A DNA stretch of 64,000 nt, from NCBI GenBank assembly GCA_041751995.1, contig JBGSHY010000070.1:1-64000 (forward strand). Direction: 5' to 3'. Origin of the DNA: JANMEX01 sp041751995 (lineage in GTDB: Bacteria > Pseudomonadota > Alphaproteobacteria > Rhizobiales > Rhizobiaceae). The notes under the pieces were generated by a model that worked only from the letters and a program-made list of their open reading frames with translations, had not been told where the DNA came from and searched no databases. Both the position numbers and the translations under genes were made by a program. This document shows positions 52,229 through 60,648 of the stretch, piece by piece; positions within the stretch are counted from its first letter, which is position 1; each line of letters begins with the position of its first letter.

Positions 52229-53929
52229 TCACGTCTCCGCTGCAACAGAGCCGCAGGCGCAGGAACCGCATCCGTCCTGCGTGCTTTCATCAGCACGCTT
52301 TTCACCGGGCCGACGGGCGATTCCGGTTATGCAGGGCCGCTGCGAAATCGGCCTTTTCGGCACTTGCGACATCAGTTTCGTCACCGCATCCAGATCTAGC
52401 GTCGCTTCCGCCTTGAATGCACCGGCATAGGCCAGATGCTCTTCCTTCAATTCGTAACAGGTTGCGCCCTCGATATCGAGCAGCACAGCGTCCATGCCGC
52501 TGTCACGGAATGCGTGATGGCGTTTGAGGAAAAACTCACCGCAGCACATGCCGACATAGCTTTGCACACCTGCGCTTTTCATCTTGTTCAAAGTTTCGGC
52601 AAGATGTTCGAAGTTGGTGATTGTCACCACCTCCATGTTGCGTTCACGCGCCATGATATAGGCATCGCCGACTTCGCACTTGCCGCATTCGACGCAATCA
52701 ATCGTGTGACGCCACTTGCACCAGTTCGGCTTGGCGCAATAGGGAACCAGCATGACACTGGCATTCTCGAGCGTTGCGCCGACGTCATGCCCTTTCCCTG
52801 CCAGCATGACGCCTGAGGCTTGCGCCGCTGTAAATCCCAACTGGTCCTGCAAATGCTTCTTTGACACTGCCCGCTCGACCAGCTTGACAATGTCGTTGGC
52901 GCAGAATCCAGCCATATCAACCTGATGCGCGGCAAACCATGCCGCCGTGCGGTCCGTGAGTTCCGCCGCACTTGCACCAGTCAGGCCGGTTGCGAGATCA
53001 TCGAGCGCGGTGTCCGGCGAAAAATGGCCATCCGTTGAGAACCGGATGTGGTTGATCGAGTTGTCACCGTTGAAACCTAGGATCAGCCGCATCGTCGCGC
53101 CCGGCACCTTATCTTTTGTTTCAAAACGGTCACCGGCCAAATCCCAATCCGGATCGGTCTTGCGTTCGACTTTTGCGGCGGAGGCAGGAATATCGAGGGC
53201 GTCAATGACCTGGACTGCGCCGCCAAGCGATGAATTGAATACGCCCGCGATTGCCTCTTCCAACGCTTCGGCAGAAGGCGTGTCGCCGAGAATTTCGGAC
53301 AGCGAAGTCATCCGTTCCTTGGCATGCTCGAGGCCGGTGACGGTCAGCTTTTCCGTTGGCACCAGCAAGGCCTGCATCGCGGTTTTCAAATCAAGATCAA
53401 CAATGATGCTGCCATAAAGCAGCGCGGAGTTGCCTTCCTCCGCCAAAAAAACAGAGCCGATTTTTTGGCGACCTGCAATTTGCAGATCATTGGGCGCCTT
53501 GAATTCCGCAGCAATGCCAAGCATGGCCAGCGCGTCAGAAAGAAGGCCTGCGCCTATCTCCAGCCTAGCCGCGACTGTTGCGCCCAAGCGGACCTTCGGC
53601 ACTATCAGGCTGAAGCCCTGCTGTCCCTCGTCAAGATAAAGCGCCCCGCCCGCAGATATGCGCCTTGCAACGGCGATGCCGGTGTCCGCGCAAAAGGATT
53701 CGCGCACTTCCCGTGCAAATATCTGATGTTTTCCGATCGTGACCGATGGCTTGAAACGGTAGAAACTCAAGCTGTCAGCAACAGCGCCTTGCGCGTGGCC
53801 ATGAAGCATCGTCCGGTCGCGGCGGATAATGTCGGCGGCGTCAAAACCCAAGTCGCGCCCGAATGCCGACACGCCGACTGCCGGGCTTCCCGATGAATGC
53901 CCGTTATGTTTGAACATTGAACCCACCAT
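52229..53929 (-). CDS. Lipoate-protein-ligase-like domain fused to DUF116
   Basis: 566 residues. Residues about 25-350 resemble LplA-type ligases: ARRISAGGALYLDEGQQGFSL, the PNDLQIAGRQKIGS segment with the likely catalytic K156 (one residue inserted against the canonical GRKxSG), and LLYGSIIVDLD. Residues about 370-520 form a DUF116 domain with a Cys cluster (C398, C404, C412, C415, C418), MCCGEFF (C462, C463) and GATCYEL (C491). The tail ends GCGSCACGS (C554, C557, C559). The Cys pattern suggests Fe-S or zinc binding. It is divergent from lipS1 and next to a rhodanese, so a role in lipoate assembly or attachment for the sHdr system is inferred. Start may be 53929 or ATG 53917. Confidence 0.8.
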   Translation of the reverse strand: MVGSMFKHNGHSSGSPAVGVSAFGRDLGFDAADIIRRDRTMLHGHAQGAVADSLSFYRFKPSVTIGKHQIFAREVRESFCADTGIAVARRISAGGALYLDEGQQGFSLIVPKVRLGATVAARLEIGAGLLSDALAMLGIAAEFKAPNDLQIAGRQKIGSVFLAEEGNSALLYGSIIVDLDLKTAMQALLVPTEKLTVTGLEHAKERMTSLSEILGDTPSAEALEEAIAGVFNSSLGGAVQVIDALDIPASAAKVERKTDPDWDLAGDRFETKDKVPGATMRLILGFNGDNSINHIRFSTDGHFSPDTALDDLATGLTGASAAELTDRTAAWFAAHQVDMAGFCANDIVKLVERAVSKKHLQDQLGFTAAQASGVMLAGKGHDVGATLENASVMLVPYCAKPNWCKWRHTIDCVECGKCEVGDAYIMARERNMEVVTITNFEHLAETLNKMKSAGVQSYVGMCCGEFFLKRHHAFRDSGMDAVLLDIEGATCYELKEEHLAYAGAFKAEATLDLDAVTKLMSQVPKRPISQRPCITGIARRPGEKRADESTQDGCGSCACGSVAAET

Positions 53930-54000
53930 GACCCTCCCGGTGTTTTCAACTGCCGCTTCCGGCAGAATTCTCGGTGAGAACTAGACATCACAAAAGCCGA

Positions 54001-54082
54001 ATATGCAAGTATGCATATGAAACATGTTTATTGCCATTGAACCCGGTGATTTATTCTGGCAGCATATCACATCATTCGAATG
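54001..54082. promoter_or_regulatory. Operator-like palindromes in the lipS1 divergent promoter region
   Basis: ATATGCA at 54001, TATGCATA at 54010-54017 and CATTCGAATG (54073-54082, perfect 10-bp palindrome), followed by TATTCGA. They lie between the divergent LplA-DUF116 and lipS1 genes and share ATATGCAT-type and ATTCGAAT elements with the sqr upstream region. Confidence 0.5.
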
Positions 54083-54114
54083 TTTATTCGATCAGGCGTG
54101 CCGTGGGAGGCGTT

Positions 54115-55152
54115 ATGGCTTGGCTGGAAAAGATCGGCGCCATTGAGGCTCTGGAGGATTGCGCGTTTGACGCAGGCCTTGTTGCGGCCATGCAGGCGCG
54201 CGCGGCAAACACTGTCGGCCGCCCGGTCATGCTCTCCACGCCGACCTTCAAGGAATATGAGACGCCCGACGTAAAGGGCTGTGGCAAGAACAGCTTTCCG
54301 GCATTTTCCATCACAGGCTCGGCTTGCGCGCTCAACTGCGACCACTGCCAAACCAAAATTCTCGAACCGATGATTTCCGCAACCAGTCCGGAAGAGTTGG
54401 ACCGCAAGGTGCGCGACCTCATTTTGCTGCAGAACCTGCAGGGTTTTCTGTTGTCCGGAGGCTCCAACCGGCGCAATGAGATCCGCTATGAACGGTTTTA
54501 CCCGGTGGTTGAAAAGCTGAAGCGCGACCATCCGCAATTGCGCGTCGCGATCCATACGGCGCTGACCGACGAAGCGTCAGCCAAGCGGATGGAGGCGGCC
54601 GGTGTTGACACCGCCATGATGGACGTGATTGGCGCGCAGGAAACGATCAAGGAAGTCTATCACCTTGACCGGACCGTCGATGATTTTGAATCCACCCTTG
54701 CCGCGCTCTGCACCACCAGCATGCAGATCACGCCGCACATTGTGGTCGGGCTGCATTATGGCCGGATTCTCGGCGAGGAATATGCGCTGGACATGATCTC
54801 GCGCTATCCGACGCAGGCGCTGGTTCTGGTCGTCATCATGCCGTTCTATGCCAAACCCGGCACTTTCATAGAGCCGACGACGCAGGATGTCGGGCGCATC
54901 TTCTTGGCGGCGCGCGAACGGCTGCAGGACCGCGAAATCAATTTGGGCTGCGCCCGCCCAGCAGGCATGCACAAGCGCGTCACTGACGCCTATGCCGTGA
55001 TGGCCGGGCTCGACGGCATCGCCTTTCCGGCGGAAGGCGCAACAGATGTCGCCCGCGCAATTGGCCGCAACATCAACCAGCAGCATTCCTGCTGCTCGGT
55101 GAAGCTGAGCCCGGACGGTTCGCGGCAGGTCATTTCGACATGCGCGGCCTAA
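54115..55152 (+). CDS. lipS1: Radical SAM lipoate synthase component LipS1
   Basis: 345 residues. The radical SAM motif is CxxxCxxC at C71, C75 and C78 (SACALNCDHC), with C56 just before it and a C-terminal Cys group (C326, C327 in HSCCSVKL; C343). With LipS2 it inserts the two sulfurs into the protein-bound octanoyl chain to make lipoate in the alternative pathway. ATG 54115 has GGGAGG upstream; the frame is open back to 53974, but that stretch is the promoter. The last 13 bases overlap lipT. Confidence 0.88.
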   Translation: MAWLEKIGAIEALEDCAFDAGLVAAMQARAANTVGRPVMLSTPTFKEYETPDVKGCGKNSFPAFSITGSACALNCDHCQTKILEPMISATSPEELDRKVRDLILLQNLQGFLLSGGSNRRNEIRYERFYPVVEKLKRDHPQLRVAIHTALTDEASAKRMEAAGVDTAMMDVIGAQETIKEVYHLDRTVDDFESTLAALCTTSMQITPHIVVGLHYGRILGEEYALDMISRYPTQALVLVVIMPFYAKPGTFIEPTTQDVGRIFLAARERLQDREINLGCARPAGMHKRVTDAYAVMAGLDGIAFPAEGATDVARAIGRNINQQHSCCSVKLSPDGSRQVISTCAA

Positions 55153-56222
55153 GCGGCAAAACCGATTGCGATGTGCTGGTGCTGGGCCTTGGCCCGGCAG
55201 GATCTTCTGCGGCAGCGGCGGCTGCAAAGGCGGGCTTGTCAGTCATCGCCGTCGACAAGAAAGCGGAAGCTGGCGTTCCTGTGCAATGCGCCGAGTTTGT
55301 GCCATCTCTGATCGGACAGGAAACCGGCGACATCTCCGGCTCGCGCCTGCAGTATATAAATGACATGGTCACCTATGTCGGGTGCCATGACGCCGATCAT
55401 GTGCCGGGCTTTCGCGGCAACATGATCTCGCGGGCGAAGTTCGACCGGCAATTGGTTGAGCAAGCAGCGGGCGCGGGAGCGGATTGCCGGTTTGGGATGG
55501 CCGTTCGGGCGATCGATGCGGACGGGCGTGTAACCTTCGCTGATGGTTCCACACTGAAAGGCCGCGTTTTGATTGGCGCGGATGGGCCGCACTCCAAGGC
55601 CGGCAAGGCCATCGGCTGCGAAAACAACGAATGTGTGGAATCGCGTCAGATCACGGTGCAGCTACTGAAACCGCACGACGGCACGGACATTTTCCTGTCT
55701 GCGGATATTCCCGGCGGTTATGGCTGGCTGTTTCCGAAAGGTGGCGAAGCCAATGTCGGGCTCGGCGTTGCGCCGCAATTCAAACATCTCCTCAAACCCC
55801 TGCTGGAAAGTCTGCATGCAAGGCTGGTCAGCGAAGGCCGTGTCGGCGCAGACGTCCGCTGTTTTACCGGCGGAGCGATCCCTGTCGGCGGATTGGTCAA
55901 GCCTTTCGGCCAGCTTGGTGACTGCCCGGTCTTGCTGTGCGGCGATGCAGCAGGACTGACCAACCCGGTCACAGGCGCAGGGATCAGCTCGGCTGCGATG
56001 TCGGGCGGGCTTGCAGGCCGCGCGGCATCTGACCTGTTTGTGGGAAAGCCGAATGCAGCGGACGACTATGAAGAAGAGCTGGAAGACTTGTTCGGGCCTT
56101 CGATCCGCCGGGCGCTGCGCCACCGCCGCCGGTTGATGGACACATATGCCGCCGGGGCAAAGCCGGATGAGTCCATGCTCAAGGCTACATGGATCGCCTA
56201 CCCGGAATATTGGGCTGCTTGA
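55140..56222 (+). CDS. lipT: FAD-dependent oxidoreductase LipT (geranylgeranyl-reductase family)
   Basis: 360-residue flavoprotein with the N-terminal FAD motif VLVLGLGPAGSSAAAAAAKAG (about 12-32 in parts) and the second FAD motif CGDAAGLTNPVTGAGISSAAMSGG (about 265). The family includes geranylgeranyl reductases; in lipoate operons it is LipT, proposed to supply electrons or redox balance for lipoate assembly. Its placement between lipS1 and lipS2 is the known order. Overlaps lipS1 by 13 bases. Confidence 0.87.
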   Translation: MRGLSGKTDCDVLVLGLGPAGSSAAAAAAKAGLSVIAVDKKAEAGVPVQCAEFVPSLIGQETGDISGSRLQYINDMVTYVGCHDADHVPGFRGNMISRAKFDRQLVEQAAGAGADCRFGMAVRAIDADGRVTFADGSTLKGRVLIGADGPHSKAGKAIGCENNECVESRQITVQLLKPHDGTDIFLSADIPGGYGWLFPKGGEANVGLGVAPQFKHLLKPLLESLHARLVSEGRVGADVRCFTGGAIPVGGLVKPFGQLGDCPVLLCGDAAGLTNPVTGAGISSAAMSGGLAGRAASDLFVGKPNAADDYEEELEDLFGPSIRRALRHRRRLMDTYAAGAKPDESMLKATWIAYPEYWAA

Positions 56223-56249
56223 AATTCGTTTGCACAGGGACTGAAAAAC

Positions 56250-57548
56250 ATGAGCTGCGTCAAAAGCGAAACTCCGATGACCGTCCTGAAACGTCCGGAC
56301 GGGCTGGATTTCAATCCCGCCAACCGGATGGAGCCACGCCCGACCAATGATATTCCCAAGGAATTGCGCAACGGCGGGCGGGTGAAGTCCAACAATGTGG
56401 CGCCGCACGGCGTCTACAAGCCGGATTATCGGATGCTGACGCCAAACATGCGGTCTCCCGACTATGTGCAAATGTCCACCGCAGCGGCGATCACGCTGGG
56501 CGTCGTCAATGGCCAAATGCATCGCTGCGGCTGCACGCGCTGCCTCAACCTTCTCCTGACCTATCCCGAAGGCTGCCGCGCCAACTGCGCTTACTGCGGT
56601 CTTGCCCGCCACCGCGAAGCAGAGCGGGACTATGCCGACCGCAACTTCATCCGCGTCGATTGGCCGGCCGTGCCGATGGACGAGATTGTTGACATCGTCG
56701 CGCGCGATCCGGCGGCAAGCCCATTTCACCGCATGTGCATTTCGATGATCACCCATCCGCGCTCGGACGAGGACACGGTGACCGTTCTGAAGAAATGGAC
56801 ATCGAAAATCGACCCGTCCGCCATTCCCGTCTCGATCCTGTCCAACCCGACGACGATGTCGCGCCATGATGTGCAGGTGCTGAAGGATCTGGGGTCTGAT
56901 ATTTTCACCGTGGCGCTCGATGCCGCCTCTCCGGAGATCTTTGACCGGACGCGCGGCAAGGGCGTGGATTCGCCGCACAGCTGGAAGAAATATTGGGAAA
57001 TCATGATGGATGCCCGCGATATTTTCGGCAAGGAAAAGTTCGGCGCGCACATCATCGTCGGCATGGGCGAGACCGAGTATGAAACCTTGAACCTCGTGCA
57101 GCAGATCGTTGATCTTGGCGGCCACAGCCACATGTTCTGCTTCTTTCCGGAAAAAGGCTCGCTGATGGACCATCTGCCGGCAACGCCGCGCGACCAGTGG
57201 CGGCGGGTGCAGCTCGGACGTTATTTGCTCGATTATGCCGGCCAACGCGTCGAAAACATGAAGTTCGACGAGATGGGCCGGGTGGTGGATTTTGGCATGC
57301 CTTCTGGCGAACTGGATGACATCATCGACAAGGGTGTTGCGTTCCGCACCTCGGGCTGCCCGGGCAAGTTTGCCGAGGACATCTCGGCCTGTGACCGTCC
57401 CTATGGCGACTCGCCCCCATCCAACATCGCTTCCTATCCTTTCCAGCCGGAAGCAGCGGACCTGCGCAAAATCCGCAGCCAGCTTGACCGCGAAAAGCCG
57501 GGCGAAGCCTATGTGCCAGGCGAGGAAATGGAAGAATTTGTCCAATGA
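56250..57548 (+). CDS. lipS2: Radical SAM lipoate synthase component LipS2
   Basis: 432 residues. An auxiliary Cys set (C93, C95, C98 in CGCTRC) precedes the radical SAM CxxxCxxC (C109, C113, C116 in EGCRANCAYCG). GMGETEYETL and a late TSGCPGKFAEDISACDRP follow. It acts with LipS1 in sulfur insertion. Starts 27 bases after lipT; a second ATG is at 56277. Overlaps the ligase gene by 4 bases. Confidence 0.9.
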   Translation: MSCVKSETPMTVLKRPDGLDFNPANRMEPRPTNDIPKELRNGGRVKSNNVAPHGVYKPDYRMLTPNMRSPDYVQMSTAAAITLGVVNGQMHRCGCTRCLNLLLTYPEGCRANCAYCGLARHREAERDYADRNFIRVDWPAVPMDEIVDIVARDPAASPFHRMCISMITHPRSDEDTVTVLKKWTSKIDPSAIPVSILSNPTTMSRHDVQVLKDLGSDIFTVALDAASPEIFDRTRGKGVDSPHSWKKYWEIMMDARDIFGKEKFGAHIIVGMGETEYETLNLVQQIVDLGGHSHMFCFFPEKGSLMDHLPATPRDQWRRVQLGRYLLDYAGQRVENMKFDEMGRVVDFGMPSGELDDIIDKGVAFRTSGCPGKFAEDISACDRPYGDSPPSNIASYPFQPEAADLRKIRSQLDREKPGEAYVPGEEMEEFVQ

Positions 57549-58624
57549 CCAAACGGTTTCGCGTCATTGACACGAAAGTGCGTCCGGGGCGTGCGCAGAT
57601 CGCGTTTGATCAGGCGCTGATTGACCTGCACCGCGAAGGCAAAATTCCCGACACGATCCGCTTCCTCCAGTTTCCGCCGACGGTTCTTGTTGGCCGCCAT
57701 CAGGCGTTGTCGAAGGAAATCCGTGTCGACAAGTGCCACGAGGCTGGCGTCGGTATCGGCAGGCGCATCACCGGCGGCGGCGCGCTGTACCTCGACGAAG
57801 GCCAATTCGGCTGGGAGCTTGTGTTCCACAAGAATACGCTCGGCCTGACGTCACTCGGCGATCTGGCGCGGGAAATCTGCGAGGCGGCAGCGGCCGGCCT
57901 GTCGAAACTTGGCATTGATGCCCGCTACCGCCCGCGCAACGACATTGAAGTGGGCGGGCGCAAAATCTCCGGCACCGGCGGCTTCTTTGACGGGGACACA
58001 CTGTTTTACCAGGGCACGACGCTGGTGGACATGGATGCCGAGAAGATGGTCTCGCTCCTCAACATTCCGGACGCCAAGCTTGCCAAACACGCCGCAGCCT
58101 CTGCCGCGCAGCGCGTTGTGACCTTGCGGGAATTATTCAACGGCAATCCGCCCTCCATGGACGAGGTGAAGGCGGCGCTGCTTGAGGGCTTTGCCGAGCG
58201 GCTGGGGATCAAGCTGGAACCGGGAGAAATCACTGCGCTTGAAGAGGAAACCGCGCAGAGGTTGCACGACGAGGAAATCGGCACCGAAGAGTTTGTCCGC
58301 GAGATTGATGATCCCCGAAGCCAGGCCGGAATTCTGACCGGCGAAGTCACCGGCAAGGGCGGCACAATTGCGGCGCATGTGCGCGTTGAAGGCCCCAGCG
58401 ATGACCGCTTCCGCGAAATCGTCATCACCGGTGACTTCTTCGTCACCCCGCCACGCACGATCTATGACCTTGAAGCCGCCCTGCGCGGCACGCCGGTCGC
58501 CGATCTGCGCGCCACGGTCGACGGATTTTTCAAGTCCGCAGGCGTTGGACTTCTGACGGCAGCGCCAGAGGATTTTTCGCAAGCCATCGAGACAGCGCTC
58601 GCCTCGCGGGGTACTGCGGCATGA
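57545..58624 (+). CDS. slpl: Lipoate:protein ligase sLpl(AB)
   Basis: 359 residues of a bipartite lipoate ligase with catalytic and accessory domains in one chain: RRITGGGALYLDEGQFGWELVF (about 73-94 in parts), RNDIEVGGRKISGTGG with catalytic K140, LFYQGTTLVDMD, and a C-terminal accessory domain (about 255-355, EIVITGDFFVTPPRTIYDLEAALRG). It attaches octanoate or lipoate to the sulfur-oxidation LbpA protein. Coupled on both sides by 4-base overlaps. Confidence 0.9.
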   Translation: MTKRFRVIDTKVRPGRAQIAFDQALIDLHREGKIPDTIRFLQFPPTVLVGRHQALSKEIRVDKCHEAGVGIGRRITGGGALYLDEGQFGWELVFHKNTLGLTSLGDLAREICEAAAAGLSKLGIDARYRPRNDIEVGGRKISGTGGFFDGDTLFYQGTTLVDMDAEKMVSLLNIPDAKLAKHAAASAAQRVVTLRELFNGNPPSMDEVKAALLEGFAERLGIKLEPGEITALEEETAQRLHDEEIGTEEFVREIDDPRSQAGILTGEVTGKGGTIAAHVRVEGPSDDRFREIVITGDFFVTPPRTIYDLEAALRGTPVADLRATVDGFFKSAGVGLLTAAPEDFSQAIETALASRGTAA

Positions 58625-59316
58625 AAATGCTGCATGCGATCCAACACACGTCAGCGGACTATCTGGGGCTGATGGAGGATCATCTCGAAGGCCGCCGCAT
58701 CCGGTTCAACTATTTCCGGCCATTCACCGAAGGCACGCCGATGCCCTCGACACGGGCGATTGTCGACGGCCTGGTTATTCTCGGCGGCGGTCCGTGGGGA
58801 ACGGCCGGAACGCGTGACATCCCGACCTTGAAGGATGAGATCGCCCTCACCCGCATCTATCTGATGACCGGCAAACCCGTCATCGCCATCGGGCTTGGCG
58901 CGCAGATACTGGCGCTGGCGGCGGATGGAAAAACCGAAGCCTCGCCGCTGAATTTCACGGTCGGGACCGCCTGGAGAACGGATCCCGACGCGCTGAACGG
59001 TTTCATGCCTGAATCCTTCCCGCACATCGTCTACATGCGCGACAAGCCGGTACCGCCTTCTTACGCCAAAATCCTGGCGGAGGCGGACAATGGCGACCCG
59101 GCGGTGTTTCAGATCGGTGAAAACGTTTTTGGCTTCACCGGCCACCCGGGCTTCAAGCGCGCCATGGCCGAAGACCTGATCATGGAATTCGAGGAGGGTC
59201 CGGAAAATCCGGGGCCCGAGCTCGAGAAGCTGTCAGGCCTGAACCGCGCCATTGAGGACTCTCTGGTGCCGATCATGACGGGCATAATCCAGCTGACAAA
59301 ATTGATGCAGGACTGA
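58621..59316 (+). CDS. Class I glutamine-amidotransferase-like protein lacking the catalytic Cys
   Basis: 231 residues with the GATase1 fold: VDGLVILGGGPWG near 48-60, the nucleophile elbow reading VIAIGLGAQILA, and FGFTGHPGFKR near the C-terminus. Gly91 replaces the Cys expected in G-x-C-x-G-x-Q, and Gly177 replaces the Glu of the His-Pro-Glu motif. Only H175 of the triad remains, so glutaminase activity is unlikely. Linked to slpl by a 4-base overlap. It may have a binding or regulatory role in lipoate assembly; this is inference. Confidence 0.75.
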   Translation: MKMLHAIQHTSADYLGLMEDHLEGRRIRFNYFRPFTEGTPMPSTRAIVDGLVILGGGPWGTAGTRDIPTLKDEIALTRIYLMTGKPVIAIGLGAQILALAADGKTEASPLNFTVGTAWRTDPDALNGFMPESFPHIVYMRDKPVPPSYAKILAEADNGDPAVFQIGENVFGFTGHPGFKRAMAEDLIMEFEEGPENPGPELEKLSGLNRAIEDSLVPIMTGIIQLTKLMQD

Positions 59317-59348
59317 AGACAATTGAAAACAGCGCTTGCAATTGTCTT
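59316..59348 (+). terminator. Perfect 10-bp inverted repeat ending the lip operon
   Basis: AAGACAATTG (59316-59325) and CAATTGTCTT (59339-59348) flank a 13-base loop directly after the amidotransferase-like stop. No long T-run follows. It probably stops or attenuates lip transcripts. Confidence 0.55.
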
Positions 59349-59357
59349 GTAAATCGT

Positions 59358-59383
59358 AATATTCGTATATTAGATTGCATTCT
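59358..59383. promoter_or_regulatory. Operator-like AT-rich element upstream of dsrE
   Basis: AATATTCGTATATT-type imperfect dyad (about 59359-59372) followed by GCATTC (59378-59383), about 85-105 bases before the dsrE start. It resembles the ATTCGAAT/GCATTC elements before sqr and lipS1, although less symmetrical. Confidence 0.4.
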
Positions 59384-59463
59384 TGGTATCTGCCGGTTTT
59401 GCGGTCTGGAAAGCGGAACTGGTGGAGGCCAAAACCGCTTGCCCCTTGGGAGAGGAACATCAA

Positions 59464-59841
59464 ATGAGCAAGAAGCTGGTCATTGTCATGGCCAATACCG
59501 ACGTCCGCAACGGCCAAGAGCTTGGTGCGCCTTTCTTTCAGGCAACCGTGGCTGCGGCCATGGAGTATGAAGTCGAAGTCATCTGCACGGCGACATCTGG
59601 TCAGTTGATGCGCAAAGGCGTGGCGGAAAAGCTGTTCGTCAAGCCGGGCTCGCCAAAATCCGTCTACGAATTCATCAAGGACGCCCATGAAGCTGGTGCT
59701 GTTTTCAAGTGCTGCTCCCCCAATCTCGATCTGTTTGACATGACCGTTGACGACCTCATTCCCGAATGCTCGGGCATTGTCGGCGGCGCTTACCTGATCG
59801 AGGAGATCATGGAAGGTGACTGCGTCGTCTTAACATACTGA
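59464..59841 (+). CDS. dsrE: DsrE-family sulfur-transfer protein
   Basis: 125 residues of the DsrE/DsrF fold, DsrE3 type as found with sHdr genes. It begins KKLVIVMANTDVRNGQELG. Candidate sulfur-carrying Cys are C41, C83 and C84 (FKCCSPN), C102 (IPECSG) and C120. It relays persulfide sulfur in the cytosol towards the sHdr complex. ATG 59464 has GGGAGAGGA upstream; the frame opens earlier at 59383 but without a ribosome site. Confidence 0.9.
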   Translation: MSKKLVIVMANTDVRNGQELGAPFFQATVAAAMEYEVEVICTATSGQLMRKGVAEKLFVKPGSPKSVYEFIKDAHEAGAVFKCCSPNLDLFDMTVDDLIPECSGIVGGAYLIEEIMEGDCVVLTY

Positions 59842-59854
59842 CCGGGAGAATCGC

Positions 59855-60601
59855 ATGAGCCACGCCCACGGTTCCCGCATACAGGAGTTCATCGGTGATC
59901 CGGTGTCCGAGGCGCCCATGGTGCCACGGGAAAAGCTCGAAGTCATATTTCAGGACATTCAGGCCGACATCCGGTTTGACCATGAACTGAACGGCTGCCT
60001 GAACTGCGGCATCTGCACGGCAACATGCCCTGCCGCGCACTATTATGATTTCAGCCCGCGTGAAATCGTCCAGCTTTTGTGGACCGAGAACCTCGACGGC
60101 GTTTACGACGCGATGCAGGAAAAGATCTGGGCCTGCGCCCAGTGCTACACCTGCGCGGCACGGTGCCCGTTCGGCAATTCGCCCGGCGGCCTGATCATGA
60201 TCATGCGGGAAACCGCGATCAAGCACGGCATGGAATCGGCCAGGAATGTGCTGCGGCCATTCTCCCGCGTTATGCTGAAACTGATTTCCACCGGCAACCA
60301 GCTGGCGCCGGACATGATCAATCCGGATCATTTCGCCGACTGGGGTCCGAACCTCTCCAAGGTTTCCGCGCCACTAAAGCTGCTGCGCAAAGCCATTCCT
60401 ATGCCGACGCTCAACACCACGGCGACGGCTTGGGAGGTCAATCTCAAGACGTCTGTTGAGCTCTACACGATCTGGGAAATGACCGGCGTTTTGAAGCAGC
60501 TTGAAACCATTGACCAGAACCTTTTCGACGTCATCGCGGACATCATGGAAGAAAAGCGCGATGAGTGGGACGAATTTCTCGACGAGCAGGACGACGACTG
60601 A
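59855..60601 (+). CDS. hdrC1: Heterodisulfide-reductase-like subunit sHdrC1
   Basis: 248 residues with two [4Fe-4S] motifs: C48, C51, C54, C58 (CLNCGICTATC) and C94, C97, C100, C104 (CAQCYTCAARC). A helical C-terminal half follows. It carries electrons between the HdrA flavin and HdrB within the sHdr complex. Starts 13 bases after dsrE. Confidence 0.92.
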   Translation: MSHAHGSRIQEFIGDPVSEAPMVPREKLEVIFQDIQADIRFDHELNGCLNCGICTATCPAAHYYDFSPREIVQLLWTENLDGVYDAMQEKIWACAQCYTCAARCPFGNSPGGLIMIMRETAIKHGMESARNVLRPFSRVMLKLISTGNQLAPDMINPDHFADWGPNLSKVSAPLKLLRKAIPMPTLNTTATAWEVNLKTSVELYTIWEMTGVLKQLETIDQNLFDVIADIMEEKRDEWDEFLDEQDDD

Positions 60602-60648
60602 ACCGACGTGCCGGTGCTGATTTTGCACGGCGTCCAGCAGAGGATTTT

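Noticed and set aside
55662..57545. Long minus-strand open frame of 627 codons
   Set aside because: It runs antisense through lipT and lipS2, whose motifs are unmistakable; the translation is rich in Arg, His and Val with no domain, as expected for a shadow frame in GC-rich DNA.
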